Origin: Candidatus Methanophagales archaeon ANME-1-THS
GTDB taxonomy: Archaea; Halobacteriota; Syntropharchaeia; Alkanophagales; Methanospirareceae
Length of the DNA stretch: 22,197 bases
NCBI GenBank assembly: GCA_004212135.1
Contig: RXIE01000171.1
Coordinates: 1-22,197, forward strand
Direction of reading: 5' to 3'
The notes under the pieces were generated by a model. The model saw nothing but the letters and a program-made list of their open reading frames with translations, did not search any database and was not told the DNA's origin. Of the stretch, positions 15,516-22,197 are shown piece after piece. Position numbers and translations under genes: made by a program. The number at the start of each line of letters is the position of its first letter. Within the stretch, counting starts at the first letter, position 1.

Positions 15516-16286
15516 TCAGAAATAACCAGGCGCAAGAAGGAAGAGGATAATATTAATAACTCCATGCGAAATACTGATCCCGTATATCGAGCCGGTTTTT
15601 TCCCGTACTACGGACCAGATAAACCCGATTGCAAAGGCGAGCAGACAATCCAGGAGAGCTAAATTACCGATGTGAAGCACCCCGAAGATCGTCGAGACTA
15701 TCAGAATTCCACTCCATTTGCTCATCAATCTTGTTGCATTAGTCTGAATTACTCCTCTAAATGCCAGTTCTTCCAAAAAGCCGGTGCATAGCACGAGAAT
15801 GAGCGATGCCACAATGAAATTCGCGATCCCTGACCCCAGTGGCAAGGGAGCAGGTTTCAAAATGTAATATTCAAGTAGTCCAAAAGGCACGGCGAGGATA
15901 AGCACACTTGCTTCAATTGGTAAGTCCTTACGATGGGATAAGGAGAGCCCGATATCTTCTGGCCGAAGTGCCTGGAGCCATACACATGTAACGGTTGCGA
16001 TGAAGAGAGGAATTGAAACGATCAGGAACCAGGATATTCGACTGAAGATCGTGGCTGGCATTGAGAGGCTGAGGATGCGAATGAGCGGAGCGAGCACGAG
16101 CGCCATCAGAAAATGTGATAAGTGTTTATTTCTATCCGCTTCAAAAGCAGCATGGACGAGCAGCGTGAATAAGATGACTGCGTGGAGTGCGATACCCGCT
16201 TTTGTCAGGTACGTTGTCAATAGCTCAGCACTGGCTATCACGAGCAGATAAGCGGTCACAACGAGATACAGATCTCTTTTTTGCAT
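15516..16286 (-). CDS. CPBP-family intramembrane metalloprotease (copy 2)
   Basis: 256 residues from the ATG at 16284-16286 (MQKRDLYLVV). This start is chosen because it aligns with MRKRGQYRIG of copy 1; an upstream ATG at 16361 would add 25 residues without similarity. All CPBP motifs are present: FLEELAFRG with Glu172, Glu173 and Arg177, FGVLHIGN with His205, and ISISHGVIN with His241. Eight or so membrane helices. The conserved RPEDIGLSLSHRKD loop is shared with copy 1. Same inferred role in processing associated with surface protein sorting. The N-terminal half is clearly more diverged from copy 1 than the C-terminal third, where DNA is about 94% identical. Confidence 0.87.
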   Translation of the reverse strand: MQKRDLYLVVTAYLLVIASAELLTTYLTKAGIALHAVILFTLLVHAAFEADRNKHLSHFLMALVLAPLIRILSLSMPATIFSRISWFLIVSIPLFIATVTCVWLQALRPEDIGLSLSHRKDLPIEASVLILAVPFGLLEYYILKPAPLPLGSGIANFIVASLILVLCTGFLEELAFRGVIQTNATRLMSKWSGILIVSTIFGVLHIGNLALLDCLLAFAIGFIWSVVREKTGSIYGISISHGVINIILFLLAPGYF

Positions 16287-16488
16287 GGTTTTTTCACCGT
16301 CCTTGACCGATGACCAGTAATGTTGCTCCTCGGCACTTGTTAGTACTACAGCATCAATCAAAATTAAATATTATAGTACGAGACACGACACAAGAGAAAA
16401 GAGGGAGGTAATAACTGGAGATAAGGAAAGGAAGAGGCCCGTTTGGGTGTTTTAGCCAGCATTTTAATCGCCTAGACACTTTGGTAAT

Positions 16489-16540
16489 GGCGAAAAAAGG
16501 ACTTTAGGTCAGAACCTCAAAACCGAAAGTCTTAAGTAAT
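16489..16540 (+). promoter_or_regulatory. Conserved operator-like element and promoter of the small membrane/surface protein operon
   Basis: Matches 7291-7330 at 34 of 40 bases. GGTCAGAACC (16507-16516) is the same ten bases as at 710-719; then TCAAA, BRE ACCGAAA (16522-16528) and a weaker TATA-like CTTAAGTAA (16531-16539). Start expected near 16563, about 64 bases before the ATG at 16627. Nothing else is recognisable in 16287-16488. Confidence 0.7.
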
Positions 16541-16582
16541 CCTTTGTAGTTCTTATCCCTCGTACGATATGGAGATGAAGCG

Positions 16583-16633
16583 ATGAAGAGGGGTATCGGA
16601 AAGATGTTAGGAGGTGTGGATTTGTCATGTTAA
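16583..16633 (+). CDS. Possible 16-residue leader ORF
   Basis: ATG at 16583 opens MKRGIGKMLGGVDLSC and stops at 16631-16633, overlapping the start of the next gene (ATG 16627) by a few bases. It lies just behind the predicted transcription start. It could be a translated leader coupling to the downstream gene, or chance. No similarity recognised. Confidence 0.25.
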   Translation: MKRGIGKMLGGVDLSC

Positions 16634-16869
16634 CCATGCTCACGACGACCACGACTACCACAACGACGGTCGTAGCGATGAGTCAGGCGGCGGTATACGG
16701 CGCGATTGGTGTAGTCATCTTAATTGCGCTGCTTATCGCGAAGGAGCTGTTAAGCGCGAGCGAGAATAAGAAGGCGATCCTTTTGGGGAGGATTACGGGT
16801 ATCGCAATCTATCCGCTTCTGTTCGTATTTCTGACTATTGTCGCGGTAAAAGTAATAGAAGTGTTATGA
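16627..16869 (+). CDS. Small two-helix membrane protein with Thr-rich N-terminus
   Basis: 80 residues: MLTML, then nine threonines encoded by mixed ACN codons, VVAMSQAA, a first helix (about 23-42), a short polar loop SASENKKAIL, and a second helix (about 56-77). No family assigned. The following surface protein starts 13 bases after the stop, so the two form an operon under the conserved element at 16489. A likely alternative start is the Met at residue 18 (MSQAAVYGAI). By size and operon position it might be a membrane partner, exporter accessory or anchor for the downstream protein; this is inference only. Confidence 0.6.
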   Translation: MLTMLTTTTTTTTTVVAMSQAAVYGAIGVVILIALLIAKELLSASENKKAILLGRITGIAIYPLLFVFLTIVAVKVIEVL

Positions 16870-16882
16870 TGGAATAGGGACT

Positions 16883-18649
16883 ATGAAGAAACTTATAATA
16901 GTGACATTTGTATTATCAGTCTTGTTCTCATCATGCTTGATTTTGAGTGTCTCCGCGAATGGCCTGGACCCGCTCGCCCGGGTCGATATTAAGCATTCCG
17001 GAGATGAGACAGACGAGAGCCTTACGGTTCTGGATCCCGCAGAAGGAAATTGGATTGAGCTGCAGGGAGGAGAAGGTGTTGCGATCCCTCCCGTAGCTCT
17101 GGTGTACAACGGGGTTAACAGTGTCACGCACGTGGAAGACGGCAGGACTATAACAGTTACGTCGACGAAAATTGTACCGTACGTGGATTACCCTGTGGCT
17201 TATCCGTTTAACAGCCATCCATTTTACCACCAAAACGATTGTGTAACAGTTGAAGTGCAAGTGCAAAGTGAGTTAGTAGTCGAAAATGGATACGAGTGTT
17301 ATATTTACCTGGTGAAAACAGGACCTGCGGAGCTCATGGATGCCCTTAATGCAGGAATTCATGGTAATACAACGCCCATAAGAAATTTGTTTTCCACAGC
17401 AATTAATAAAACGATCCCAATAGAAGATACATCAATAAGTGAAACGTTCTGTGGACTTGAACCCGGTGATTATGGCGTTGCCGCGACCCTGGATCCCTAT
17501 ACCGCACCTGATATAACGTTGATCTCGGTAAGTGCGTTCACGATTCTCGAACATGACTCAACGCTTGATGTCCCCACAGAAGTTACAAGACCATCCGAAA
17601 GCGAAGGATCTGTAGACGGCGAATTTACTATAACGGACGGTAGTGCTAATGCCAAGTACACCTTCATCGCGGCGTTAATAAAGGATGAGCCATACACCGT
17701 GAGGCTAGAATGCGACGGCACAAAGGCAGGAACAGATCTGATGGTGAATAATGCACTGCTCGTTGATGGTTTCAAGATTGGCGGCGTGGGAGTGAACAAG
17801 GTTAATTCAAGTACTGTTTACAATTGGATAACGGGTGCCTCTACCGCTGCATCCGTAGAGAAAGGAACGAAGACCGGAAATACCTATGAGTTCGAACTGC
17901 CAGTTGGAGGCTTGCCTGACGGCGATTATTTCTTATACGTGGCGGCATGGAACGTAACCAATCCGGCACAGCGGGTCGTTGCATTCTCGCAGGAGCGGGT
18001 GAAGATAGAGACGGAACCACCGTCAACACCCTCACCAACACCACCACGAGTACCATTAGGAAGATCATATAAACCCACAATTCCCACGGACTTTATGGGC
18101 ATAGTAACAACATCGCTTACCCTATGTTCGGATGATGGGAGAGCATGTGCAAGCATGCACACGGGAACCACTGCCCAGGATGCTAAGGGTCAGCCGCTCA
18201 AAGAGATCACGTTCAGTGTGCCTCCGGACCTACCGACTCCATTGCCACCGGGAGTCCTCGTTTTAGCGATTCAACTCGGTCCCGAGGGTGCCACATTCAG
18301 CCCACCCATCGAAGTGTGCATAACCTTCGATCCCGCAGAGTTGGCGGGGAAGATACCCGTGATCTACACCTACAGTGCTGCTGAGGGATGGAAGGCTCTT
18401 GAGACAACGGTCGTGGGCAACAAAGCATGTGCGAAAGTTGACCATTTCTCCATCTTCGTGCTCTTTGCCGAGAGTGTGGTGCCTACACCACCGCCGACAC
18501 CAGAAGTGACACCACCCATAACGCCAACGCCCGTAGCAACGCCGACGCCACCACCGCCATTCCCCATGGTACCACTGGTCATCATCATCGCGATAGTCGC
18601 GGTCGTGATCATCGCAGCGGTCGCCTACATGATGCTGAAGACACGATAG
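16883..18649 (+). CDS. Large secreted cell-surface protein with C-terminal membrane anchor
   Basis: 588 residues. Signal peptide within 1-26 (IVTFVLSVLFSSCLILSVSA). Residues about 30-380 resemble methanogen surface-protein repeats: an N-terminal domain with conserved NDCVTVEVQVQS, then a second domain with VDGEFTITDGSANAKYTF and LPDGDYFLYVAAWN. A Pro/Thr linker lies about 385-400. Residues about 420-535 match a domain often seen near the end of archaeal surface proteins (VLAIQLGPEGATFSPPIEVC ... HFSIFVLF). A second Pro/Thr linker (about 540-565) leads to a C-terminal helix and MMLKTR. This tail is neither IPELP nor PGF type, so it probably stays as a membrane anchor without archaeosortase cleavage. 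It sits in an operon with the small membrane protein. The function, adhesion or S-layer, is only inferred. Confidence 0.75.
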   Translation: MKKLIIVTFVLSVLFSSCLILSVSANGLDPLARVDIKHSGDETDESLTVLDPAEGNWIELQGGEGVAIPPVALVYNGVNSVTHVEDGRTITVTSTKIVPYVDYPVAYPFNSHPFYHQNDCVTVEVQVQSELVVENGYECYIYLVKTGPAELMDALNAGIHGNTTPIRNLFSTAINKTIPIEDTSISETFCGLEPGDYGVAATLDPYTAPDITLISVSAFTILEHDSTLDVPTEVTRPSESEGSVDGEFTITDGSANAKYTFIAALIKDEPYTVRLECDGTKAGTDLMVNNALLVDGFKIGGVGVNKVNSSTVYNWITGASTAASVEKGTKTGNTYEFELPVGGLPDGDYFLYVAAWNVTNPAQRVVAFSQERVKIETEPPSTPSPTPPRVPLGRSYKPTIPTDFMGIVTTSLTLCSDDGRACASMHTGTTAQDAKGQPLKEITFSVPPDLPTPLPPGVLVLAIQLGPEGATFSPPIEVCITFDPAELAGKIPVIYTYSAAEGWKALETTVVGNKACAKVDHFSIFVLFAESVVPTPPPTPEVTPPITPTPVATPTPPPPFPMVPLVIIIAIVAVVIIAAVAYMMLKTR

Positions 18650-18844
18650 TATACCAAGCCACCCCCACCCAGATACGATACCGATCTTTTCTCTCAGTTC
18701 TCATTCCCCGTTCGCAGGTCTCAGCCCGCATGGATAATTACGTATTTTATCAGGAGATGTCATTATTATTTCAAATATTCATCATTCTTTATGCATATAT
18801 TGGCATTGATAATTACAAATGTGTGGGATATTTTTTTCATTATA

Positions 18845-18860
18845 CCGAACGTTTAAGTAA
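18845..18860 (+). promoter_or_regulatory. Promoter of the two-helix protein at 18873
   Basis: CCGAACGTTTAAGTAACC contains a BRE-like CCGAA and a TATA-like TTTAAGTAA, very like the core promoter at 16523-16539, but without the GGT-N4-ACC element. A start near 18880 would make the TTG at 18873 unusable and favour GTG 18891 or ATG 18906. The upstream 18650-18830 is AT-rich with no gene. Confidence 0.4.
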
Positions 18861-18872
18861 CCTGCTGGTGCA

Positions 18873-19169
18873 TTGTGGATTGAGAAGGACGTGCCACGGG
18901 AAGCAATGCTGCGAGACATTATGGAATTTCTGGGGCTTGCAAGCCTTGTATCGTTCACCTCGGTGATTATATCCATTTCTATTCTCTCCCAGGGTGCGCT
19001 CATCTATTATTATGAGCCGAACAAGATCATCTGGATCACCGAAGTACTGCTCGGCATCTGCGGCGTTCTGGTGGGTATCGAGCGACTTAAAGATTGTTTA
19101 CCGTCGTACCGCAGTAACTCAGGACTTATGCGTCAGGATGCTGGTGCTCTGGACAGGCTTGAGGGATGA
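18873..19169 (+). CDS. Small membrane protein of unknown function
   Basis: Up to 98 residues with two hydrophobic segments: LASLVSFTSVIISISIL (about 22-40) and ITEVLLGICGVLVGIERL (about 55-72), followed by a short basic cytosolic or surface tail (PSYRSNSGLMRQDAG). The start is uncertain: TTG 18873, GTG 18891 or ATG 18906 (MLRDIMEF). The promoter position and weak SD (GAGAAGGA before GTG 18891) favour a shorter form. I do not recognise a family. A T-run at 19273-19280 downstream may end its transcript. Confidence 0.5.
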   Translation: MWIEKDVPREAMLRDIMEFLGLASLVSFTSVIISISILSQGALIYYYEPNKIIWITEVLLGICGVLVGIERLKDCLPSYRSNSGLMRQDAGALDRLEG

Positions 19170-19270
19170 CCGTGCTCTGGTACCGAGCTGGTATGCTGCA
19201 GACCTCGTGAGAACGACGAAGGAACGCGCCAGCGATGTGTAGCATTCACGAATTGCTCGAGCAGAACAAA

Positions 19271-19280
19271 GCGTTTTTTT
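19271..19280 (+). terminator. Oligo-T stretch, possible archaeal terminator
   Basis: A run of eight T (GCGTTTTTTTTGGAGG) about 100 bases after the stop at 19169 and before the next promoter. Archaeal termination often uses such T-runs without a hairpin. Confidence 0.3.
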
Positions 19281-19393
19281 TGGAGGGATGGTTATTTCGG
19301 GCATTTCCCGCATTCAGATAAAAAAATTGGAAGAGAGGATAACTTTTTATAGCGAGACGCGTGATATACCAGTGAGCGATAAATAAGATCGTT

Positions 19394-19777
19394 GTGACCC
19401 GAGCAATGGTAGCTTTAGGGTATGGAGACCTGCGGGCGCACTTCAAGAAAGGATTACGGAACGGTAATTGGAGGTGGCTAAGCCGAGATGAGAAGGCGCT
19501 CTATCGTGCAGCTCTGGCATATACCAAGCCAGTGCCTGTGCCGAGGCAAAGGAAGCTTGGTGAGATTGTGAACAGAATGGTGGTGGATAAATTGCTGGCA
19601 CTGATAGAAAAGCTGCTGGAGACGCGTGTGACGCGGGTTTTGAAGCGAGGTTATGCGAAAGCGCGTGAGCTGTTAGAACATGGTGATGAGCGCGGTGTGT
19701 TTGTCTGGGCACCTTCATTGCGGTCCTGGCTGAGAGACCGGGATTATATCTTCTGGCTGGGTACCGTGCAAGTTTGA
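19394..19777 (+). CDS. Conserved-looking protein of unknown function, 127 residues
   Basis: Starts at GTG 19394, or ATG 19406. A TATA-like AACTTTTTATAGC (19341-19353) lies about 45 bases upstream. The sequence is rich in Arg, Lys, Leu and aromatic residues (GNWRWLSRDEKALYRAALAY, LRSWLRDRDYIFWLGT) with a central amphipathic segment (IVNRMVVDKLLALIEKLLET); no membrane helix or known catalytic motif. The codon use and compactness look real. It ends seven bases before the glycosyltransferase ATG at 19785, indicating an operon. It could assist or regulate the glycosyltransferase, but no function is recognised. Confidence 0.6.
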   Translation: MTRAMVALGYGDLRAHFKKGLRNGNWRWLSRDEKALYRAALAYTKPVPVPRQRKLGEIVNRMVVDKLLALIEKLLETRVTRVLKRGYAKARELLEHGDERGVFVWAPSLRSWLRDRDYIFWLGTVQV

Positions 19778-19784
19778 GCGCACC

Positions 19785-20858
19785 ATGAGCGCAGAGAGAA
19801 CCGAGGTGGTCATGAAATTTGACCCTTCGCAGCTCACCCGGAACGTGAAGAAGACGATTGCCGGGATACCCGCGTATAACAAAGAGCAGACGATCGGGAG
19901 CCTCATCCATGGTGCGGAGGAGTATGTCGATGAGGTGATCGTCGTGGACGATGGCAGTACTGACCGAACGTCAACGTTTGCACTGCGAACGAATGCAACA
20001 GTCATCAGACATGAAAAGAACCTGGGTAAGGCTGCAGCAGTTCAAGTGCTGATCAATGAAGCGCTCAAGATGGATGCGGATGTGCTCGTGCTGTTGGATG
20101 CGGACTTCCAGCACGACCCGGATGAAATACCCATGCTCATAAACCCGATTCGGGCAGAGGGCTATGACTTGGTGCTCGGCTCACGGAAGTTAAAGGAGGC
20201 AAAAAAGGAGCGTTCGGGTAAAGCCCCCTTTTATCGCCCCTGGGGTCAGTATGTATTGACCGTGGGTTCACATCTGCTTTCTCGAGCGAAGTTTAGCGAT
20301 CCTGAATGCGGGTTCAGGGCGCTTTCGAGAAAGGCGATGGAGGCGATGAAATTTGAGAAGAGCGGTTTTTTTGTCGAGAGCGAGATGATCTATTTAGCCG
20401 TGAAGAAGGGCTTGAAGGTGATTGAAGTACCGATTACCGAGATTTATACCGAGGGTGGCTCGACGCTCAGCCCGCTCAAGCACGGGTTTGGCAATTTAGG
20501 GCAGGTGATTATTTATATATCGGAGAAGCGGCCGTTGCTCTTCTTCGGCGTTTCTGGCGCTCTGCTCGCGGTACTAGGCGCGATAATGGGTGTACGGGTA
20601 TTGTATATCGCGTATTTTACCGAACGAGGCGGGGTTGCGCTCGGGTCTGCGCTCGTCGCGGTACTATTTCTCGTTATCGGTGTTTTTATTGTGCTTACCG
20701 GCTTGATCCTCAATTCGCTGACGAGGTTTGTCGTGAGTGCGATCGCCGAGGAGAAGAAACGAGAAGCACAGATGAGTGAGCATGTCCTGAGTAATGGACG
20801 TGAAAGAGCGTTGATCAGAGAGATAAAAGAGATAATGAAGCGGTATAAGGAAGACTGA
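19785..20858 (+). CDS. Membrane-bound GT2 glycosyltransferase (dolichyl-phosphate sugar synthase type)
   Basis: 357 residues. The GT-A domain of family 2 spans about 22-220: AGIPAYNKEQTIG near the start, VIVVDDGSTDRT (51-62), HEKNLGKAAAV, and the metal- and nucleotide-binding LDADFQHDP with Asp105 and Asp107. CGFRALSR (175-182) is typical of the dolichol-phosphate mannose/glucose synthase branch. Two helices follow (about 250-276 and 286-312) and a basic tail of about 40 residues. It should transfer a sugar from a nucleotide donor to a polyprenyl phosphate at the membrane, feeding N-glycosylation or surface polysaccharide assembly. The start may instead be ATG 19812, which has GAGGTG just before it. 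It follows the 127-residue protein by 7 bases; relics of sugar-nucleotide genes follow downstream. Confidence 0.88.
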   Translation: MSAERTEVVMKFDPSQLTRNVKKTIAGIPAYNKEQTIGSLIHGAEEYVDEVIVVDDGSTDRTSTFALRTNATVIRHEKNLGKAAAVQVLINEALKMDADVLVLLDADFQHDPDEIPMLINPIRAEGYDLVLGSRKLKEAKKERSGKAPFYRPWGQYVLTVGSHLLSRAKFSDPECGFRALSRKAMEAMKFEKSGFFVESEMIYLAVKKGLKVIEVPITEIYTEGGSTLSPLKHGFGNLGQVIIYISEKRPLLFFGVSGALLAVLGAIMGVRVLYIAYFTERGGVALGSALVAVLFLVIGVFIVLTGLILNSLTRFVVSAIAEEKKREAQMSEHVLSNGRERALIREIKEIMKRYKED

Positions 20859-20885
20859 GCACAATTACAGCATTATTCGGATACT

Positions 20886-21119
20886 ATGGATCGCGTCTTC
20901 TTCGAGCAATTGGAATTACCAGAGGCGAGGTACAATCTGGATGTGGGTTCGGGCACACACGGGGAACAGAGAGGCAAAATACAACCGGGGTAGGAGATCT
21001 TACAAGAGGAGAAGCCCGATGTTAGCGATTTAAGACATAATCCCAAGGTCGCGCCGGAAGAAGGAATTAAACGAACGATGGAATTGATGAAAGATATGAT
21101 ATATATCTCAAGGAGCGAT
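20886..21119 (+). pseudogene. Chimeric relic: UDP-GlcNAc 2-epimerase fragment joined to a sugar epimerase/dehydratase tail
   Basis: From ATG 20886 the frame reads MDRVFFEQLELPEARYNLDV and SGTHGEQ, matching an internal stretch of UDP-N-acetylglucosamine 2-epimerase (WecB type, ...MDRVFFEELELPEPDYNLGVGSGSHGEQ). An in-frame TAG at 20991 interrupts it, then EILQEEKPDV continues the same protein (usual LLEEKPDVVLVQGDTNT). It then changes abruptly to HNPKVAPEEGIKRTMELMK, the usual C-terminus of NAD-dependent sugar epimerases/dehydratases. Both parent genes are otherwise absent. It lies directly behind the glycosyltransferase, so a former surface-glycan cluster has been deleted through here. Confidence 0.7.
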
Positions 21120-21140
21120 AGTAGATATAAAAAAGGAAAG

Positions 21141-21387
21141 ATGGAGACGGTACTAAAAGTCAAGGTGGATGAGTTTTTAGCTCATAAGATAGAAAATCTA
21201 ATCAAGCCAAGCGAGGCGCATTCAAGGGGAGATCGAGGAATTGATCGAGGAGTTAGAGCTTATAAGTGATGAGGAATTGATAAAAGATAGAGAAGAAAGC
21301 AAGAGGGATTTCAAGGAAGGGCGATATTATACGCTCAAAACAGAGGAAGAGATAGAGCTGTTCTTCAGCGATTTAACAGAAGAATGA
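21141..21387 (+). pseudogene. Frameshifted antitoxin-like ORF
   Basis: ATG 21141, with AAGGAAAG just before it and ATATAAAAAA slightly upstream, opens METVLKVKVDEFLAHKIENL and continues to about 21225. The natural continuation is in another frame: EIEELIEELELISDEELIKD through KTEEEIELFFSDLTEE to TGA 21385-21387. Together they make an acidic antitoxin-like protein of about 82 residues, with an N-terminal ribbon-type start and a C-terminal toxin-wrapping tail of the kind seen in archaeal toxin-antitoxin pairs. A single-base indel near 21205-21230 separates the halves; a sequencing error is possible. The DUF4258 gene follows after 12 bases. Confidence 0.55.
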
Positions 21388-21399
21388 CTCAACTGGAAA

Positions 21400-21690
21400 A
21401 TGGTAGAGATAATTTTAGATAGGATGAAAAAGGAGAAGAGTATTAAACTATCAAATCACGCCCAGAACAAGATTAAGGTGTTGAAGGACCTGGGATTTGA
21501 AGTAAAGGAGGAAGAGGTGGTCGATGCGGTTAAGAATGCCGAATCTACAGTTGAAGGTAAGAAAGGTAGAAAAGTAGCTCAAAAATCAATTTCACGGCAC
21601 CATATGCTCAGGGTTATATTTGAAGAGGGAAACAAAGAAATTGTAGTAATCACGTTGTATCCTACAAGGAGGGAAAGGTATGAAGATTAG
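21400..21690 (+). CDS. DUF4258 protein (RelE-like fold, possible toxin)
   Basis: 96 residues. KLSNHAQNKIKVLKDLGFEV near the N-terminus, a central VVDAVKNAE, and HHMLRVIFEEGNKEIVVITL followed by YPTRRERYED match DUF4258, a small family related to RelE/ParE-like toxins whose conserved His lies in the first helix (xxHAxxRI). The ATG at 21424 is an alternative start. Its 3' end overlaps the DUF2283 gene by 11 bases, a pairing often seen in archaea and bacteria and suspected to be a toxin-antitoxin-like unit. The antitoxin-like relic just upstream could be a second partner. Activity is unproven. Confidence 0.78.
   Translation: MVEIILDRMKKEKSIKLSNHAQNKIKVLKDLGFEVKEEEVVDAVKNAESTVEGKKGRKVAQKSISRHHMLRVIFEEGNKEIVVITLYPTRRERYED
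21666..21673 (+). promoter_or_regulatory. Strong ribosome binding site of the DUF2283 gene
   Basis: AAGGAGGG lies inside the end of the DUF4258 gene, six bases before the ATG at 21680, and fixes this start. Translation of the two genes is probably coupled. Confidence 0.7.
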
Positions 21691-21895
21691 TTATGATCGG
21701 GATGTAGATATCCTGATGATTCAAGTGGGGGACGAGAAGATAGAATACGCCGAGGAGATGGATGGTATAATAATCCATTTCACCAAAGACGACAGACCTA
21801 TTTTGATAGAGATATTAGATGCCAGCGATTTTATAACCTCACTCAATAAAGTGGCGATTTCGTCTAAAAAGCCCGAGATGGTCGAGATACTATGA
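21680..21895 (+). CDS. DUF2283 protein (possible antitoxin)
   Basis: 71 residues. MKISYDRDVDILMIQVGDEK is the family start (YDxxxDxLYI), followed by EEMDGIIIHFTKDDRPILIE and ILDAS, the usual GIIVDYDEDGNIVGIEILDAS pattern, and a short helical tail. DUF2283 proteins are about this length and commonly follow a DUF4258 gene with a short overlap, as here. Expected to bind the partner as an antitoxin-like protein; no reaction is known. Confidence 0.85.
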   Translation: MKISYDRDVDILMIQVGDEKIEYAEEMDGIIIHFTKDDRPILIEILDASDFITSLNKVAISSKKPEMVEIL

Positions 21896-22012
21896 AACGT
21901 GCTCGGGTATATGCGATAGATCATAAGGGGCCACGCTGAAACGCGAGTACGAAAGGGGGACAAGAAGTAGAGCATCCTCGCCAGAGGGGATTTTACCGGC
22001 TAAAAGAACACG

Positions 22013-22025
22013 CAAGCTTTTATAT
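22013..22025 (+). promoter_or_regulatory. TATA box before the last small genes
   Basis: CAAGCTTTTATAT (TATA about 22017-22025) lies about 40 bases before the ATG at 22063. No other feature is seen in 21896-22012. Confidence 0.4.
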
Positions 22026-22062
22026 CAGACATCTTAAATAAAGAAATGGTGTTGGATGGGAA

Positions 22063-22155
22063 ATGGAAGTAGAAGACAAGAATATGATTAGAATAATACT
22101 GGAAGATGGGATAAGGAGATTAACGGTAAGACGTAACAAATTGGGGATGATATGA
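22063..22155 (+). CDS. Possible 30-residue ORF
   Basis: MEVEDKNMIRIILEDGIRRL and ten more residues, ending TGA at 22153-22155, immediately followed by ATG 22156. The charged, helix-prone composition and the TGAATG junction fit a small antitoxin-like or regulatory peptide in front of a second gene. No family is recognised, and it may be a fragment. Confidence 0.3.
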   Translation: MEVEDKNMIRIILEDGIRRLTVRRNKLGMI

Positions 22156-22197
22156 ATGGCTCTATCCTTGGATAGGGAGCTTGAGAAGATAAAGAAT
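22156..22197 (+). CDS. Start of a gene cut by the window end
   Basis: ATG 22156 opens MALSLDRELEKIKN and remains open to the end. It begins at the base after the preceding stop codon, suggesting translational coupling. Too short to assign. Confidence 0.3.
   Translation, partial: MALSLDRELEKIKN

Larger units (their letters stand above)
14487..16286. repeat. Duplicated EpsI/CPBP convergent module, copy 2
   Basis: Second copy of the two-gene tail-to-tail module at 4558-6197, in the same orientation and about 10 kb away. DNA similarity is highest in the 3' part of the CPBP genes (15568-15690). Confidence 0.85.

Noticed and set aside
1..22197. tRNA, rRNA or insertion sequence genes
   Set aside because: No TpsiC-arm-like motifs in proper context, no rRNA stretches, and no transposase-like protein or terminal inverted repeats found by eye.

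Overview
The window looks archaeal. Several genes are preceded by BRE/TATA promoters (CCGAAA followed by TTTATA-type boxes), others by Shine-Dalgarno sites. Most of the gene content is exported surface proteins of the kind typical of methanogens and methane- or alkane-oxidising relatives: a PEF-CTERM-like (IPELP) and a PGF-CTERM-like protein, an archaeosortase, a NosD-type beta-helix protein and dockerin domains. A Methanomicrobia/Methanosarcinia-like or ANME-1/Syntrophoarchaeia-like euryarchaeote is my best guess; no rRNA or tRNA is present to settle it.

Layout. 1-881: the 3' end of a surface protein, a decayed C-terminal copy of the next gene, and a promoter region with a possible structured leader. 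882-4321: a subtilase with a lamin-tail domain and an IPELP sorting tail, converging on a lipid- or membrane-anchored beta-sandwich protein. 4558-6197: an EpsI-like (exosortase-associated) gene and a CPBP intramembrane protease, tail to tail. 6308-9002: a PGF-CTERM-like protein, an IPELP protein and the archaeosortase. 9396-14167: two minus-strand secreted proteins ending in near-identical dockerin repeats, one cupredoxin-like and one NosD-like. 14487-16286: a second copy of the EpsI/CPBP convergent module. 16627-18649: a small membrane protein and a large cell-surface protein. 18873-20858: two proteins of unknown function and a membrane GT2 glycosyltransferase. 20886-22197: a chimera of decayed sugar-nucleotide genes, a frameshifted antitoxin-like ORF, a DUF4258/DUF2283 pair and the start of another small gene cluster.

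How it may work together. The archaeosortase (Cys179, Arg224, His245) should process and anchor the two IPELP-tailed proteins (inference: archaeosortase C/PEF-CTERM type). EpsI-like and CPBP proteins are known companions of bacterial exosortases, and here a two-gene module of them is duplicated on either side of the sorting locus. The most striking signal is a shared upstream element: the promoters of the IPELP protein next to the archaeosortase (7291-7340) and of the small membrane/surface-protein operon (16489-16540) match at 34 of 40 positions without gaps. A related copy precedes the subtilase (about 697-740) and a weaker one the cupredoxin-dockerin gene (about 11425-11457, minus). The core is GGT-N4-ACC, lying 15 bases upstream of the BRE. 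This suggests one regulator controlling a cell-surface sorting regulon. I do not know of a description of this element, but could not search.
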